Origin: Pseudomonadota bacterium
GTDB taxonomy: Bacteria > Pseudomonadota > Gammaproteobacteria > Burkholderiales > Burkholderiaceae_C
Assembly: GCA_021792835.1 (NCBI GenBank)
Contig: JAJYTY010000007.1
Coordinates: 1-44,752, forward strand
Length of the DNA stretch: 44,752 bases
Direction of reading: 5' to 3'
The notes beneath the pieces were generated by a model. The model did not search any database and was not told where the DNA came from. It worked only from the letters and a program-made list of their open reading frames with translations. Positions within the stretch are counted from its first letter, which is position 1, and each line of letters opens with the position of its first letter. The position numbers were made by a program, and so were the translations under genes. Shown here piece after piece: positions 35,113 to 44,439 of the stretch.

Positions 35113-35820
35113 TTAGCCGCGTCGGCATTCGATGATGACATTGAAGCCAAAGCGGTTTAGCGGAGCGTGGCTGGTGGCTTCCAGCGGAAGCCGCCAGCGG
35201 CCGATGACTGGCAGTCGGCCCCGGTAATGATAGCCGGTTACCTTTTCGATAGAGAATCCGGTATCCCGAAGCAGGGCGAGCAATTCGTTCGCCGAATAGA
35301 TCTTGACGTGCGTTGGATCCCACGCATCCCAGCGCTCCTGATGCCTTATCTTCTCGCTCCAGTAGTGCCCGCCAAGCCCTTCCGGCGAGTGTTTGTTTGG
35401 TGTGGAGATGATCAATTTTCCACTCTTCTCTAGAACGCGGGCAAGTTCCTTGAGAAGGTTTCGGCCACGCTCTTCCGGCATATGTTCGATGATTTCCAGC
35501 GCAAGTGCCAGACGGTACGATTCATTTTGAAGGTGTGGCAGGACGGTCAGGGCATCGCCGCGCAGCGCTTCTTGCACGAACGGCCGTGCGAATTCCAGAT
35601 TTGAGGCATCGGTGTCGATCGCTGTGATAGACCAGCCTCGCATGGATAGCTGATGCGAAAAATAGCCCGGTCCGCACCCGACGTCGAGAGCTCGCGCTCC
35701 CTGCCCATCTGGCAGCAGGTCACGAATAATTTCGGTGCGTTTTATTTCATAAGGACTGCGGCCATACTTCTCGGGGTCGAAGGGCGTGTGCGAGGCTTGA
35801 AAGGAATCGCTGTTGGACAT
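35113..35820 (-). CDS. Class I SAM-dependent methyltransferase
   Basis: This 235-residue methyltransferase has motif I ALDVGCGPGYFSHQLS, motif II-like ITAIDTDASNLEFA and motif post-II LALALEIIEHMPEERG, followed by LISTPNKHSPEGLGGHYWSEKIRHQERWDAWDPTHVKIYSANEL, typical of methyltransferases found in polysaccharide loci. It could methylate a sugar of the repeat unit or a precursor. ATG 35820 is chosen, with a strong SD (GAGAGGA) six bases before it; the frame runs on to 35955 but without support. GC is lower than in neighbours, as for the adjacent lipoprotein gene. It lies downstream of the GT2 gene (44-base gap) on the same strand. Confidence 0.88.
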   Translation of the reverse strand: MSNSDSFQASHTPFDPEKYGRSPYEIKRTEIIRDLLPDGQGARALDVGCGPGYFSHQLSMRGWSITAIDTDASNLEFARPFVQEALRGDALTVLPHLQNESYRLALALEIIEHMPEERGRNLLKELARVLEKSGKLIISTPNKHSPEGLGGHYWSEKIRHQERWDAWDPTHVKIYSANELLALLRDTGFSIEKVTGYHYRGRLPVIGRWRLPLEATSHAPLNRFGFNVIIECRRG

Positions 35821-35864
35821 GTCGTCGTCCTCTCTGTCAAGTAGGAAGTAGGGCGACTTGCCCG

Positions 35865-36836
35865 TCATGCACGTTTCGCGCGCTGTTTGCTCTTGATCCG
35901 CAGCAATTGGGTGAGCGCTGGACCAGGGATCAGCGTCGTCAAAAGACGGATCCACGCGCGGCCGGCCAGCGGCTGCAGCCAGACCGCCTGCAGCAATTTA
36001 GCGCGGGCGCCGGCGAAATCGCGGATGTCCCAGTGCTCCAGCGCGTAGGCGAACATCGCGCGGGACAGTATGGTGCGCCGCCGCCACGGTTGTGGGAACT
36101 GATCGACGTGGCGGCGGATGATCCCCAGGCGAGACTCGTGCATCGCTACCCAGTTGCTGGACGCTTGCGACGGCGATAGCCGGTAATAGATCAATGGCGC
36201 ATCGACAAAATCCACCTTCCAATCGCGGGCGATGCGCAGCCAGAGGTCGAAGTCCTCGGCATGGCGCAGCCGGGTATCGAAGCGGTTCTCGCGCAGCGCG
36301 GATCGGCGCACCACGGTGGTCGAGGTGCCGATGAAGTTTCGACTCAGCAGGTCCTCATAGACCCGCCCGCGCTTCAGCCGGGAGCTCCAGGGCCGCGGCC
36401 CGAGATCTCCAGGGGTACGGGAGAAGGTCAATCCCGACGCACACACCAGGCCGACTTCCGGATCCTCGAACAAGGCAAGCTGTCGATCCAGCTTGTCGTC
36501 CATCCAGATGTCGTCCGCGTCGCAGAACGCAACGAAGTCGCCCCGCGCCTGCTCGATGGCCGCATTGCGTGCGCAACTCACCCCGCGATTTCCGGGCTGC
36601 GCGATGACGCGGACGGAATCTGCGCGCTCGCGCAGGCGTTGAAGCGTGCCGTCGCTCGAACCATCATCGATGGCGATGATCTCGATGTCGAACCGCGGAC
36701 GCTGGTTGCGAAGAATCGAATCGATGGTCGCGTCCACCGTATGCAGCGCGTTGTAGCAGGGCACGATCACGCTGACCAGGGGCAGCGGTCGGTCCATTGT
36801 GGCGGGGGAGTCTTGGGAGTCGGGCTCGATGATCAT
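35865..36836 (-). CDS. Glycosyltransferase family 2
   Basis: This 323-residue GT-A glycosyltransferase begins LVSVIVPCYNALHTVDATIDS, then IIAIDDGSSDGTLQRL, GNRGVSCARNAAIEQARGDFVAFCDADDIWMDDK (with the D-A-D metal site) and VRRSALRENRFDTRLRHAEDFDLWLRIA near the acceptor site. It probably adds a sugar to the lipid-linked precursor. The start is ambiguous: ATG 36836 gives 13 residues before the ATG at 36797, which sits just before the first strand; neither has a clear SD. It is the first gene of a leftward pair with the methyltransferase and diverges from the polymerase gene. Confidence 0.88.
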   Translation of the reverse strand: MIIEPDSQDSPATMDRPLPLVSVIVPCYNALHTVDATIDSILRNQRPRFDIEIIAIDDGSSDGTLQRLRERADSVRVIAQPGNRGVSCARNAAIEQARGDFVAFCDADDIWMDDKLDRQLALFEDPEVGLVCASGLTFSRTPGDLGPRPWSSRLKRGRVYEDLLSRNFIGTSTTVVRRSALRENRFDTRLRHAEDFDLWLRIARDWKVDFVDAPLIYYRLSPSQASSNWVAMHESRLGIIRRHVDQFPQPWRRRTILSRAMFAYALEHWDIRDFAGARAKLLQAVWLQPLAGRAWIRLLTTLIPGPALTQLLRIKSKQRAKRA

Positions 36837-37207
36837 CGCTCGGCTCGATGAATGCGGCATTTGTGGGCAGGAGGCGCAAGGCCCTTGGAATCTCGTCTTG
36901 CTGCAAGGAGCCAAGGGGGGGCGAAACAAGTGCAACATTGTTCCGTGCCCTGAGTTGTAGCAGACTCCGATGCAAGCGCCGAGCGCTGAAGGTCCGGCGA
37001 AGCCGTTGGCCCGTGGACGCACTGTCGGATAATGCTCCGCGAACAGCCGGGCGAACCGCAGCTGCGTAGGCGCGGTGTCGCTGAACAACCCATCCATTTC
37101 CTGTCCTTGCCCGCGCCCATGCATGTGCACAAGCTGCCCTGTCGCTTCGCAGGCCGATGTCCGGCGCATCCGCGTGCCGACGCCCTGGCCATCTGCGGGC
37201 GCGGTGC
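36837..37207. promoter_or_regulatory. 371-base intergenic region between divergent GT2 and polymerase genes
   Basis: No credible gene is seen here; the frame running through it upstream of the GT2 start has no domain or SD. It should hold divergent promoters. I see a run of seven G (near 36914-36920), the odd palindrome AACATTGTT near 36938-36946 and a short AGCGC-CGA-GCGCT inverted repeat near 36976-36988. None is a site I can name. Confidence 0.4.
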
Positions 37208-38674
37208 ATGAGCGAAGCCGAACTCGACTGGACCGGGGCGCCGCTGAGGCGCACCCTGCGCCTGCTCGCGCTGCCGGCGGTATTCGTGGTGGCGCTGGTC
37301 GTGCTGCACGTGCATCCCGGGAAGCTCGGGCTGTACGGCTTTGCGGCGGTGTTTGGCGTGCTGCTGCTGCTCAGCCTTCGCCACGGCCCGGAGACTCTGC
37401 TGGCGGTGCTGATCATGTATATGCCATTGCAGCGCCTGTACGCGGTAGAACTCGCTCCAGGGCTCAACGGCACCAACCTGCTCGAACTGCTGACCATCGG
37501 CGTCTGGGTGGTGCGTGCGGCGATGCAACGTCGATCCTTGTTCGTGCGTCGCCCGTTCACCCGCATGGTCGGCGCGTGGGCAGCACTGTCGCTGTTGTCG
37601 GTGCCGACCGCCATGTTCGCCATCGGTATCAGCACCTTCCTTTGGGACTACTCGATCTCGCTAAGGGCCTTCATCGATCAGTTCATCGTGTTCTACCTGT
37701 TCGTGAACCTGATCGAGGACAAGAACGTGGCGCGACGAATGATCGTTTACCTGCTGATTTCTGCGGCAGTGTCCTACCTGTACGGATTCCATGAGTGGTT
37801 CGGAACCCGCGGTCTCAGCAGCATCGAGAAGTCCCGGCTTGGCGGCCCGATCGCGCAACCCAACGAGTATGCAGCCTTCATTCTCTACTCCGTCGCTCCG
37901 CTGCTGGCCTTCGGCGTCCAGTACCTGCCTCGGTGGAAATCGCTGCGCCTGGCTCCGGTGCTGTTGATCGCATTGCGCGTGCTGCTTGGCACCTTCTCCC
38001 GCGCCGGCTATCTAGGGCTTGCTGCCGAGCTTTTCACCGTGGCTGCGATCAAGAGCCGCAAACTGCTGGCGCTGCTGGCCGTCGTTGGAGCCGGGATCTA
38101 CTTCTTCCTGCCGCAGTACCTGCCTCATTCGATGCAGGCGCGCGTCGCCCAGACCTACGAGGACCGAAGCCTCGGTGGCAGCCTGGACCGTAGCGCCGAG
38201 GAGCGCCTGCTGTTGTGGGGCGCCGCCGTCAAGATGACTCTGGACAGCCCGCTCCTGGGCAAGGGGTACGACCAGTTCCAGCGACTGGCCGAGAGCTATG
38301 TGGCCGAGTACACGAAGGCCACCGACAACCAGAACATGTTCCTCTACGTGTCGTCGAACATGGGCCTTCCCGCGTTCGTCGCATTCATGACCGTGCTTCT
38401 GACCTTCGGATGGCAGGGCTGGCGGCTATGGCGCCGCCGTGATGCGCCGGAGGTCGATCGCATCATCGGCCTGGGTGCGATCACGCTGCTTTCGGGTCTG
38501 CTGGTCGTGAACATGTTCGGGACCCACATGATCGACAGTTCCGTGGACGGCCTGTTCTGGGTCTACGTTGCCGTACTCGCGCACCTGGTCCCGGGCGCCG
38601 CCGACAAAGCCGGAGCCGCCATGTCATACGGCAGATCCCGGCGTGGCGGCGTTCCCCGGCCGTTGCCGCGCTGA
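37208..38674 (+). CDS. O-antigen polymerase/ligase family protein (Wzy-like)
   Basis: This 488-residue inner-membrane protein has about a dozen hydrophobic helices and the Wzy_C (PF04932) region. That region carries PIAQPNEYAAFILYSVAPLLAF and LGTFSRAGYLGLAAELF (the R-x-G element), a periplasmic loop with YEDRSLGGSLDRSAEERLLLWGAAVKMTLDSPLLGKGYDQFQ, and the NQNMFLYV segment just before a further helix. It probably polymerises flipped repeat units in the periplasm; ligation is the alternative. The frame runs up to 37157, but ATG 37208 starts the conserved part. It leads a rightward unit with a GT4 gene and the flippase. Confidence 0.88.
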   Translation: MSEAELDWTGAPLRRTLRLLALPAVFVVALVVLHVHPGKLGLYGFAAVFGVLLLLSLRHGPETLLAVLIMYMPLQRLYAVELAPGLNGTNLLELLTIGVWVVRAAMQRRSLFVRRPFTRMVGAWAALSLLSVPTAMFAIGISTFLWDYSISLRAFIDQFIVFYLFVNLIEDKNVARRMIVYLLISAAVSYLYGFHEWFGTRGLSSIEKSRLGGPIAQPNEYAAFILYSVAPLLAFGVQYLPRWKSLRLAPVLLIALRVLLGTFSRAGYLGLAAELFTVAAIKSRKLLALLAVVGAGIYFFLPQYLPHSMQARVAQTYEDRSLGGSLDRSAEERLLLWGAAVKMTLDSPLLGKGYDQFQRLAESYVAEYTKATDNQNMFLYVSSNMGLPAFVAFMTVLLTFGWQGWRLWRRRDAPEVDRIIGLGAITLLSGLLVVNMFGTHMIDSSVDGLFWVYVAVLAHLVPGAADKAGAAMSYGRSRRGGVPRPLPR

Positions 38675-38699
38675 GCAAGGGCGTTCCGACGCTGCAGCC

Positions 38700-39890
38700 A
38701 TGCCCGAAGTCGCCATGCCCATCCCGGACGATGCGCCGGCCATGCCGCCGCGTTCCCTGCGCTTGCTGATGATTGTCGATGGCCGCTATCCGTCAACCGG
38801 GGGGGCCGAGATGCAGGCTCGCCTGCTGGCCGCGGCATTGCAGCGCATGGGGCATCATGTCCAGGTGCTGGCGCCGCGGCTGGATCGCACAAGCCCGGCA
38901 CGCGAATGGATCGACGGCATCGAGGTGACGCGCCTGGGCTACCCACGCTGGCGGGGTGTCGGAGCGGTACTGCTCAATCTGCGCTTCGGCGCGTGGCTGT
39001 TGCGTCATCGTCGGCGCTTCGATGCCGCGCACATCCACATGATGCACAACCTTGCGGGCGCTGCGGGCTGGGTGCGGCCGCTGCTCGGGATGCGTGTGGC
39101 AGTCAAGATTTCGGGTGCGGCCGAGTTCGACGGGGGCGTGTTGGACCCGGCGTTGCGTACCGGTTTCAAGCATCGCATGCTCAATGCCGGAGCCCGGCGC
39201 CTTGACGCATTCCATTGCATCAGCAGCCATACGGCGAACATGATGCTTGACGCCGGCTATTGCGCGGGGCGGTTGTATCGGATCCCCAACGCTGTCGACG
39301 TGGCGCGCTTCGTGCGTGCAGATGCGACGAATGCTCCCGTGCTGCGCGCAGTGTTCGTCGGGCGCCATGTGCCGGTCAAGGCGTTGGACATACTGCTGCG
39401 TGCCTGGAGCCAGTTGCGTCTCCCGGCGCACGCGCGTCTGGTGCTGGCCGGCGACGGCCCCGAACACGACGCACTGCGCTCGCTGGCCCAAGATCTGGAC
39501 CTGGCGACTCAGGTGGAATTCCCCGGCATCGTGCACGACGTTCCGGCGTTGCTGGCCAGCGCGAGCCTGTACGTCCAGGCATCGCGGCGCGAAGGCCTGC
39601 CGAACGCCGTGCTCGAGGCGATGGCAGCGGGGTTGCCGGTGGTGGCTACGGCGATCAGCGGGCATGAGGACGTCGTGCGTCACGAGGTGAACGGCCTGCT
39701 CGTGCCGCCCGACGACCCGCATGCTCTGGCCGCGGCGCTGCAGCGCCTGGTCGACGATCCGCAATTGCGCCGACGACTCGGCGAGTCGGCCAGGCAGACC
39801 GTGGAGCGTGAGTACGACGTGCCTGTGATCCTGCGGCGCCTGTACGCAATGTACACGGGGCAACAGGCCCCGACGCTCGGCAGGCACTGA
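38700..39890 (+). CDS. Glycosyltransferase family 4
   Basis: This 396-residue GT-B glycosyltransferase has RLLMIVDGRYPSTGGAEMQARLLAA at the N-terminal glycine-rich site, HIHMMHNLAGAAGWV in the acceptor domain, RIPNAVDVARF, and the donor domain VFVGRHVPVKALDILLRAW, LVLAGDGPEHDAL, VEFPGIVHDVPALLASASLY, SRREGLPNAVLEAMAAGLPVVATAISGHEDVV with E-G-x-P-x-x-x-x-E. ATG 38700 is used; ATG 38715 or 38745 could equally serve because the first 20 residues are not conserved-looking. It lies between the polymerase (25-base gap) and the flippase (3-base gap), so it belongs to the same transcription unit. Confidence 0.9.
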   Translation: MPEVAMPIPDDAPAMPPRSLRLLMIVDGRYPSTGGAEMQARLLAAALQRMGHHVQVLAPRLDRTSPAREWIDGIEVTRLGYPRWRGVGAVLLNLRFGAWLLRHRRRFDAAHIHMMHNLAGAAGWVRPLLGMRVAVKISGAAEFDGGVLDPALRTGFKHRMLNAGARRLDAFHCISSHTANMMLDAGYCAGRLYRIPNAVDVARFVRADATNAPVLRAVFVGRHVPVKALDILLRAWSQLRLPAHARLVLAGDGPEHDALRSLAQDLDLATQVEFPGIVHDVPALLASASLYVQASRREGLPNAVLEAMAAGLPVVATAISGHEDVVRHEVNGLLVPPDDPHALAAALQRLVDDPQLRRRLGESARQTVEREYDVPVILRRLYAMYTGQQAPTLGRH

Positions 39891-39893
39891 ACC

Positions 39894-41420
39894 ATGGCAC
39901 AGGATTCCGGGCACGTGGCCGAGGCGGCGCCGGGGGAGGCGCAAGCCGGGCTGTTGATGCGTCTGTTGAAGCACTTCTCGAACTACTCCTTCGGGAGCTT
40001 TTTCGTCACGGTTGCCAGCCTGATCTCGTTCCCGATTCTCACACGCATCTTCTCCGTGTCAGAGTACGGGGTACTGGCATTGGTGAATTCGACTCTTGGC
40101 TTCCTGGTCGGGTGCGGCAAGTTCGGCGTGCAGTTCTCCATCGTGCGTTTCTACGCCGAGGTCGAGACCGGCCAGCGCGCAAGCAGCAAGGTTGAATTCT
40201 TCACCACGGTGCTGATCAGCATGAGCGCGATCGGTGCGGTGATCTCGGCGGTCGCGATGCTGGCCTTCTCGCTCACTCCGGCTGCGTGGTGGAAGGGCAC
40301 GGGGACGCAGTACCTGATCGCCGCTGCAGCCCCACTGGTGCTGATTCGCACCGTGGACAGCGGCGTGCTCAATCTGCTGCGCGCGCAACACCTCAGCCGC
40401 TTCTACAGCATGTACACCGCGGTGCGCAGGTACCTTGGGCTGGGTTTCGTGCTCGGCGTGGTGCTGCTCGTGCAGCGCAGCCTGCTGGCGTTCTACGCGG
40501 CCACCATCGTCGCCGAGGGTGCAGCCTTGCTTTACGGGGTTCGCATATTCCTGCGCCAGGGAATGTTCCGCTGGCGCGCATTCTCGATGCCTCTTCTGCG
40601 CGCAATGCTCGATTTCGGCATGCCGCTGTTTGCCAGCAACGTGGTGGGATTGCTGCTGGGCGTAGCGGGGCGCTACCTGATCAACTTTATGCTGGGATCC
40701 GAACCGCTCGGCGTGTACTCGGCCGCAGCCAATCTCGCGGACTACATGGTCGGAATGTTCGCGCTTTCGTTCGCGATTGCCGTGGAGCCGATGTACTTCC
40801 GCCAGTGGGAGCAGCAGGGCCCGCAAAAGACGCGTGAATTTCTCGCGCAGGCGCTGAAGTATTACCTGCTGCTGGCGTGCCCGATTCTTGCCGGCATGGC
40901 CGCGGTGGGGCCCGAACTCATACGACTGCTCGCGTCCTCGAAATACGACGTGAGTCGCACGCTGGTCGTATTCCAGGTCGCCGGATTGCTCGTATCCGGC
41001 GGCTTCCCGATCTTCTGCGCGGGTGTGAACGTGAAGAAGATGACGAAGGTCGTGCTGTATTCGACCGTCGCGTCGTCCGTGACTTCGATCGTCGTTACTG
41101 CATGGACCCTTCCCTACTGGGGCATCGAGGGCGCTGCGTTCGCCGTGCTCGTCAGCTCCCTCCAGTATTCGATCACCACCGCGTACTACGGGCGCAAGGT
41201 CCTCGCGGTGCCCGTGCCGCTTGGGGCTTGGCTGCGTTTCGCACTGGCATCGGGCGCCATGTACGAGATCATTCGTCATGTCACGATGGCCAACGCGGCG
41301 CTGCAGCTCGTGGCACGCGTGCTACTGGGTTTCGTAGCCTACACGGTGATGGTCCTGGCCCTGGACCGCGAACTGCGGGGTACGCTGCGTGGCGCATGGG
41401 GCAAGCTGCGCAGGGCTTGA
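39894..41420 (+). CDS. Lipid-linked oligosaccharide flippase (Wzx-like)
   Basis: This 508-residue MOP-superfamily protein has about fourteen hydrophobic segments, starting with the family pattern HFSNYSFGSFFVTVASLISFPILTRIFSVSEYGVLALVNS. DFGMPLFASNVVGLLLGVAGRYLINFMLG opens the second half and is typical of Wzx/polysaccharide_synt. It should move the undecaprenyl-linked repeat unit to the periplasmic face. Start ATG 39894 is 3 bases after the glycosyltransferase stop. With the polymerase, chain-length determinant and export lipoprotein it completes a Wzx/Wzy-type pathway. It is the last gene of the exopolysaccharide region, and a hairpin follows 32 bases after its stop. Confidence 0.9.
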   Translation: MAQDSGHVAEAAPGEAQAGLLMRLLKHFSNYSFGSFFVTVASLISFPILTRIFSVSEYGVLALVNSTLGFLVGCGKFGVQFSIVRFYAEVETGQRASSKVEFFTTVLISMSAIGAVISAVAMLAFSLTPAAWWKGTGTQYLIAAAAPLVLIRTVDSGVLNLLRAQHLSRFYSMYTAVRRYLGLGFVLGVVLLVQRSLLAFYAATIVAEGAALLYGVRIFLRQGMFRWRAFSMPLLRAMLDFGMPLFASNVVGLLLGVAGRYLINFMLGSEPLGVYSAAANLADYMVGMFALSFAIAVEPMYFRQWEQQGPQKTREFLAQALKYYLLLACPILAGMAAVGPELIRLLASSKYDVSRTLVVFQVAGLLVSGGFPIFCAGVNVKKMTKVVLYSTVASSVTSIVVTAWTLPYWGIEGAAFAVLVSSLQYSITTAYYGRKVLAVPVPLGAWLRFALASGAMYEIIRHVTMANAALQLVARVLLGFVAYTVMVLALDRELRGTLRGAWGKLRRA

Positions 41421-41452
41421 GTTCGGGTGAGGGCTCCGAACAGGGCGATTAG

Positions 41453-41483
41453 AGCCTGTGACCGGGCGGACCCCGCACAGGCT
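41453..41483 (+). terminator. Hairpin after the flippase gene, possible terminator
   Basis: AGCCTGTG (41453-41460) and CACAGGCT (41476-41483) form a perfect 8-base stem with a 15-base loop. No T-run follows, so intrinsic termination is uncertain; it could also stabilise the 3' end of the transcript. Confidence 0.35.
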
Positions 41484-41558
41484 TGGTAGATTACAGTTCC
41501 TGAGCTGAATCACTTGATGCTGCTGTGCCGACGGCACGTGGCGTTCAGGATGGCGAAC

Positions 41559-42395
41559 ATGAATCCAAGCATGGCAATTTCCCTGCCGTATCGCCGAGTC
41601 GGCGCAGCACGTGGTGCTGCATGGTGGGGCCAGGGCTGGCGCAGCTTCCTGCGCGCGCCGTGGGCCTGGGGCGGCCTGAGCCTGGCGCTGCTGGCGGGCA
41701 GCATGGTGCTGCACATGCTGCCGCTGGGCGGCGTGCTTGCGCAGTGGCTGGCGATGCCGCTGTTCACGCTGGGGGCAGTGTTCGCATCGGTGCTGCGCCG
41801 ACGCTGGCTGCGCGCGCGCAGCATCACCCCCGATGGCCTGGCCGCCGAAGCCGACAACGAAGGCGCGCTCGGCGAGTCGACGCAGAAGTGGGGCTCGCGA
41901 GTCGGCCCGCTGCTGCTGGCTTCGCTGTTCGTGCTGCTGGCGGTTGGCGTGCTGCTGCTGGTCGTTGGCCTTTCGCTGGCCGCCGTGTTCGGGGTCGGCT
42001 TGTTGCGCCTGGAAGGCATCGGGCACATGATGGAGGCGTCCCCGGGTGCCGTGCTGGCCGGGGTCGGCATGGGCGCTGGCGCGATGCTGGCGGCCGCGCT
42101 GCTGGTGCTGCTGGCGTTGTTCGTGTGCAGCGTGGCGTTCTGGTTCGTTGGCACGCTGGTCGCGCTGGGCGGTATCGGGCCGTGGGCGGCGGTGGGCCTT
42201 TCCATACGCGCGGCGCTGGCAAACCTCGGCGCGCTGCTGGTGTTCTCGCTGCTGCTGATCCCGTTCACGATCCTGGCGATGATCCCGATGGGCCTGGGCA
42301 TGCTGGTGCTGCTACCGGTGATTTCCGGCGCTTCGTATGCGTCGTACGAGGACGTCTTCGGCACGGACCCGCTGCTGCGCGCGCGGCAGAGCTGA
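41559..42395 (+). CDS. BPSS1780-like multipass membrane protein
   Basis: This 278-residue inner-membrane protein has an N-terminal amphipathic R/W-rich stretch ([24 protein letters not shown]) and about six hydrophobic helices, including [45 protein letters not shown] and [33 protein letters not shown]. It ends [13 protein letters not shown]. That layout is seen in the widely conserved BPSS1780 family, whose function is not known. ATGs at 41517, 41550, 41559 and 41571 are all possible; 41559 is favoured by AGGA nine bases upstream. It is not obviously part of the exopolysaccharide locus, and apt follows 44 bases later. Confidence 0.78.
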   Translation: MNPSMAISLPYRRVGAARGAAWWGQGWRSFLRAPWAWGGLSLALLAGSMVLHMLPLGGVLAQWLAMPLFTLGAVFASVLRRRWLRARSITPDGLAAEADNEGALGESTQKWGSRVGPLLLASLFVLLAVGVLLLVVGLSLAAVFGVGLLRLEGIGHMMEASPGAVLAGVGMGAGAMLAAALLVLLALFVCSVAFWFVGTLVALGGIGPWAAVGLSIRAALANLGALLVFSLLLIPFTILAMIPMGLGMLVLLPVISGASYASYEDVFGTDPLLRARQS

Positions 42396-42439
42396 AACGA
42401 CTCCCAGCCAATCCGTCTGCCTGCACCACATCGAGCACC

Positions 42440-42988
42440 ATGGATCTCAATGCCTACCTGCGTTCGCGCATCCGCACGGTTCCCGACTGGCCGCAGCCCG
42501 GGGTGCGGTTTCGCGACATCACTCCGCTGCTGCTCGACCCGCGGGCCATGCGAGCGCTGGTCGACAGTCTGGTGTGGCGCTACATGGATTCGGCGCGACG
42601 CCCCGACGTCGTCGCCGGTATCGATGCGCGCGGTTTCATCATCGGTGCCGTCGTGGCCTTCGAGCTTGGCGTGGGTTTCGTGCCGGTGCGCAAGCAGGGC
42701 AAGCTGCCGTTCGAGACGGTGTCCGAGAGCTATGCGCTGGAATACGGCAGCGCCACCGTCGAGGTGCACACTGACGCCTTGCGCGCCGGGCAACGCGTGC
42801 TGCTGATCGACGACCTGATCGCCACTGGGGGCACGATGCTGGCCGCGCACCGCCTGTTGCTGAAACTCGGCGCCAGCGTGGTCGAGGGCGCGGCGATCGT
42901 CGACCTGCCCGAACTCGGCGGCTCCGCCGCGCTGCGCGCGGCCGGGCTGGAACTGTTCACCCTCGTGCACTTTGATGCGCAGGACTGA
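42440..42988 (+). CDS. apt: Adenine phosphoribosyltransferase
   Basis: This 182-residue cytoplasmic enzyme makes AMP from adenine and PRPP in purine salvage. The N-terminal [22 protein letters not shown], then [32 protein letters not shown] and the PRPP-binding [21 protein letters not shown] are all intact. Length is normal for the family. The next gene starts inside its end (14-base overlap), indicating coupling. Regulation is not evident. Confidence 0.96.
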   Translation: MDLNAYLRSRIRTVPDWPQPGVRFRDITPLLLDPRAMRALVDSLVWRYMDSARRPDVVAGIDARGFIIGAVVAFELGVGFVPVRKQGKLPFETVSESYALEYGSATVEVHTDALRAGQRVLLIDDLIATGGTMLAAHRLLLKLGASVVEGAAIVDLPELGGSAALRAAGLELFTLVHFDAQD

Positions 42989-43484
42989 AGCGACAGGTCG
43001 GGCCCTTGCCCTGCTGGTGGTCGTCGCATCGGTCGCGGCGGCTGCTGCAGGCGTGCCGGTTGCCGCGGCGGCGCAGCGCGAGGGAACGCAAGAACAGGCG
43101 ACCGCGCAGCCCCCCCGCGTGCGCATCGAACAGGTGCGCAGCGTGCGCCTGCAGGGTCGGCAGGCCCTGGTCGACCTGGTCTTGCGGGTCAGCAACCCGG
43201 GAGCGTGGGGCGTATCGCTGGACGACATACGCTTTCGATGCAGCTTCAACGGCACCGCCACCGCGCAAGGCCACAGCACCGGCGCACTGAATCTGCCGCC
43301 GCACGGCAACGCCGAGGTACCGGTGGTCGTTGACATCGATGCGTCCGCGCTGCTTGCCGTTCTCGCTGCACTGCCGCCCGATGGCGTTGTGCAGTATCGG
43401 CTCGATGGCGACGCCGAACTGGGCCGCACGTTGTTGCGCATCCCTTTCCACGAGCAAGGCAGCGTGGTCCTGCGCGTTGGTTGA
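42975..43484 (+). CDS. Secreted LEA14/WHy-type protein
   Basis: This 169-residue protein has an N-terminal signal-like segment ([25 protein letters not shown]), so it is probably exported to the periplasm. The mature part fits the LEA type 2/WHy beta-sandwich: [40 protein letters not shown], and a repeated [10 protein letters not shown] strand region. Such proteins are linked to stress and desiccation tolerance in plants, but bacterial roles are not settled. ATG 42975 lies inside the end of apt, with a TTG directly before it as the alternative. Confidence 0.72.
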   Translation: MRRTEATGRALALLVVVASVAAAAAGVPVAAAAQREGTQEQATAQPPRVRIEQVRSVRLQGRQALVDLVLRVSNPGAWGVSLDDIRFRCSFNGTATAQGHSTGALNLPPHGNAEVPVVVDIDASALLAVLAALPPDGVVQYRLDGDAELGRTLLRIPFHEQGSVVLRVG

Positions 43485-43501
43485 AGGCGCCGGAGCCAGT
43501 G

Positions 43502-44266
43502 ATGTCGCTGATTGTCGCCGACGCGAAATGGGAACCCGCCGGTCATCGGGACTCATGGCCGGCGTTCCCGCAGGGGCGCGACGTTCATGTATGGTCCGTC
43601 GATCTGTGCGCCGCGGCGGCAGGGCCGCCGCGCTGGCTCGCTCCGCGGGAGGTCGAGCGCGCGAAGCGCTTCGTTCACGCCAGCGACGCCCGCCGCTATG
43701 CGCGCGCACATCTTGCGCTAAGGGCCATCATCGGCGCATACCTCGGCTGCAATCCCGGTTTGCTGCGCTTCGCAGAGCAGGCCCACGGCAAGCCTCGGCT
43801 GCATTCGTCGACCACGGGGCTGCAGTTCAATCTCAGCCACAGCGGGGACCAGGCCCTGCTGGCAATCGGCGCAGCCGACGAGCTTGGCGTCGACATCGAG
43901 GCTGTGCGCGCAGACCTGCCAGGGCCCGAGCTTGCGGCAGCGGTCTTATGCGCCGAGGAACTCGAACGGATCTCGCAGCTTCCGGCGAACGCCCAGGCCG
44001 AGCCGTTCATTGTGTGCTGGACGCGCAAGGAGGCCTGCCTGAAGGCGTTGGGTTTCGGCTTGGCTCTCGAGCCGCGCACGCTGCATGTGGGCCTCGAGCC
44101 ATGCCGCTCAGGGCTGCGCGTCGCGGGGCACGACCTCGAGCTGGCTTCGTTGCGGGGGCCGACTGGGTATTGCGCGGCATTGGCCGCGCTGGGCGGGCTC
44201 GGGACGGTGTCGTGCTTCGACTTCGTGCCAGGCGCCACCAGCGGAGACACGCTCGCGGTCAGCTAG
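43502..44266 (+). CDS. 4'-phosphopantetheinyl transferase (Sfp/AcpT type)
   Basis: This 254-residue enzyme moves the phosphopantetheine arm of CoA onto a carrier-protein serine. FNLSHSGDQALLAIG leads to the Mg-binding GVDIEAVRAD, and the second motif WTRKEACLKALGFGL (W-x-x-K-E-A) is intact. The length suits the two-domain Sfp/Gsp class. ATG 43502 has GGAG seven bases upstream and is preferred over the TTG at 43481. No acyl or peptidyl carrier protein is encoded within the window, so the substrate is elsewhere. Confidence 0.9.
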   Translation: MSLIVADAKWEPAGHRDSWPAFPQGRDVHVWSVDLCAAAAGPPRWLAPREVERAKRFVHASDARRYARAHLALRAIIGAYLGCNPGLLRFAEQAHGKPRLHSSTTGLQFNLSHSGDQALLAIGAADELGVDIEAVRADLPGPELAAAVLCAEELERISQLPANAQAEPFIVCWTRKEACLKALGFGLALEPRTLHVGLEPCRSGLRVAGHDLELASLRGPTGYCAALAALGGLGTVSCFDFVPGATSGDTLAVS

Positions 44267-44439
44267 GAGCCTGGACCGTCACCGATGTGCCAGCGCGCCG
44301 TGCAACTGCTGCGCCGCCTGCGGCATCCGCGATGCTGCGATGCGCGCGAAGCCACCGGGCCACAGTTCAGCCCCTTCGAGGCACAGCGTGCAGTCCTGGG
44401 CCGCCACCCCTGCGTCGACGCAGGCTAGGCAATCGCGGG

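Noticed and set aside
36837-37169. N-terminal extension of the GT2 protein at 35865
   Set aside because: The extra 111 residues have no signal, domain or SD and run through an expected promoter region; the GT2 fold starts after 36797.
41525-42988. A 487-residue fusion ending in Apt
   Set aside because: The upstream part is a shifted reading of the membrane protein gene; apt has its own ATG at 42440 at the exact family start.
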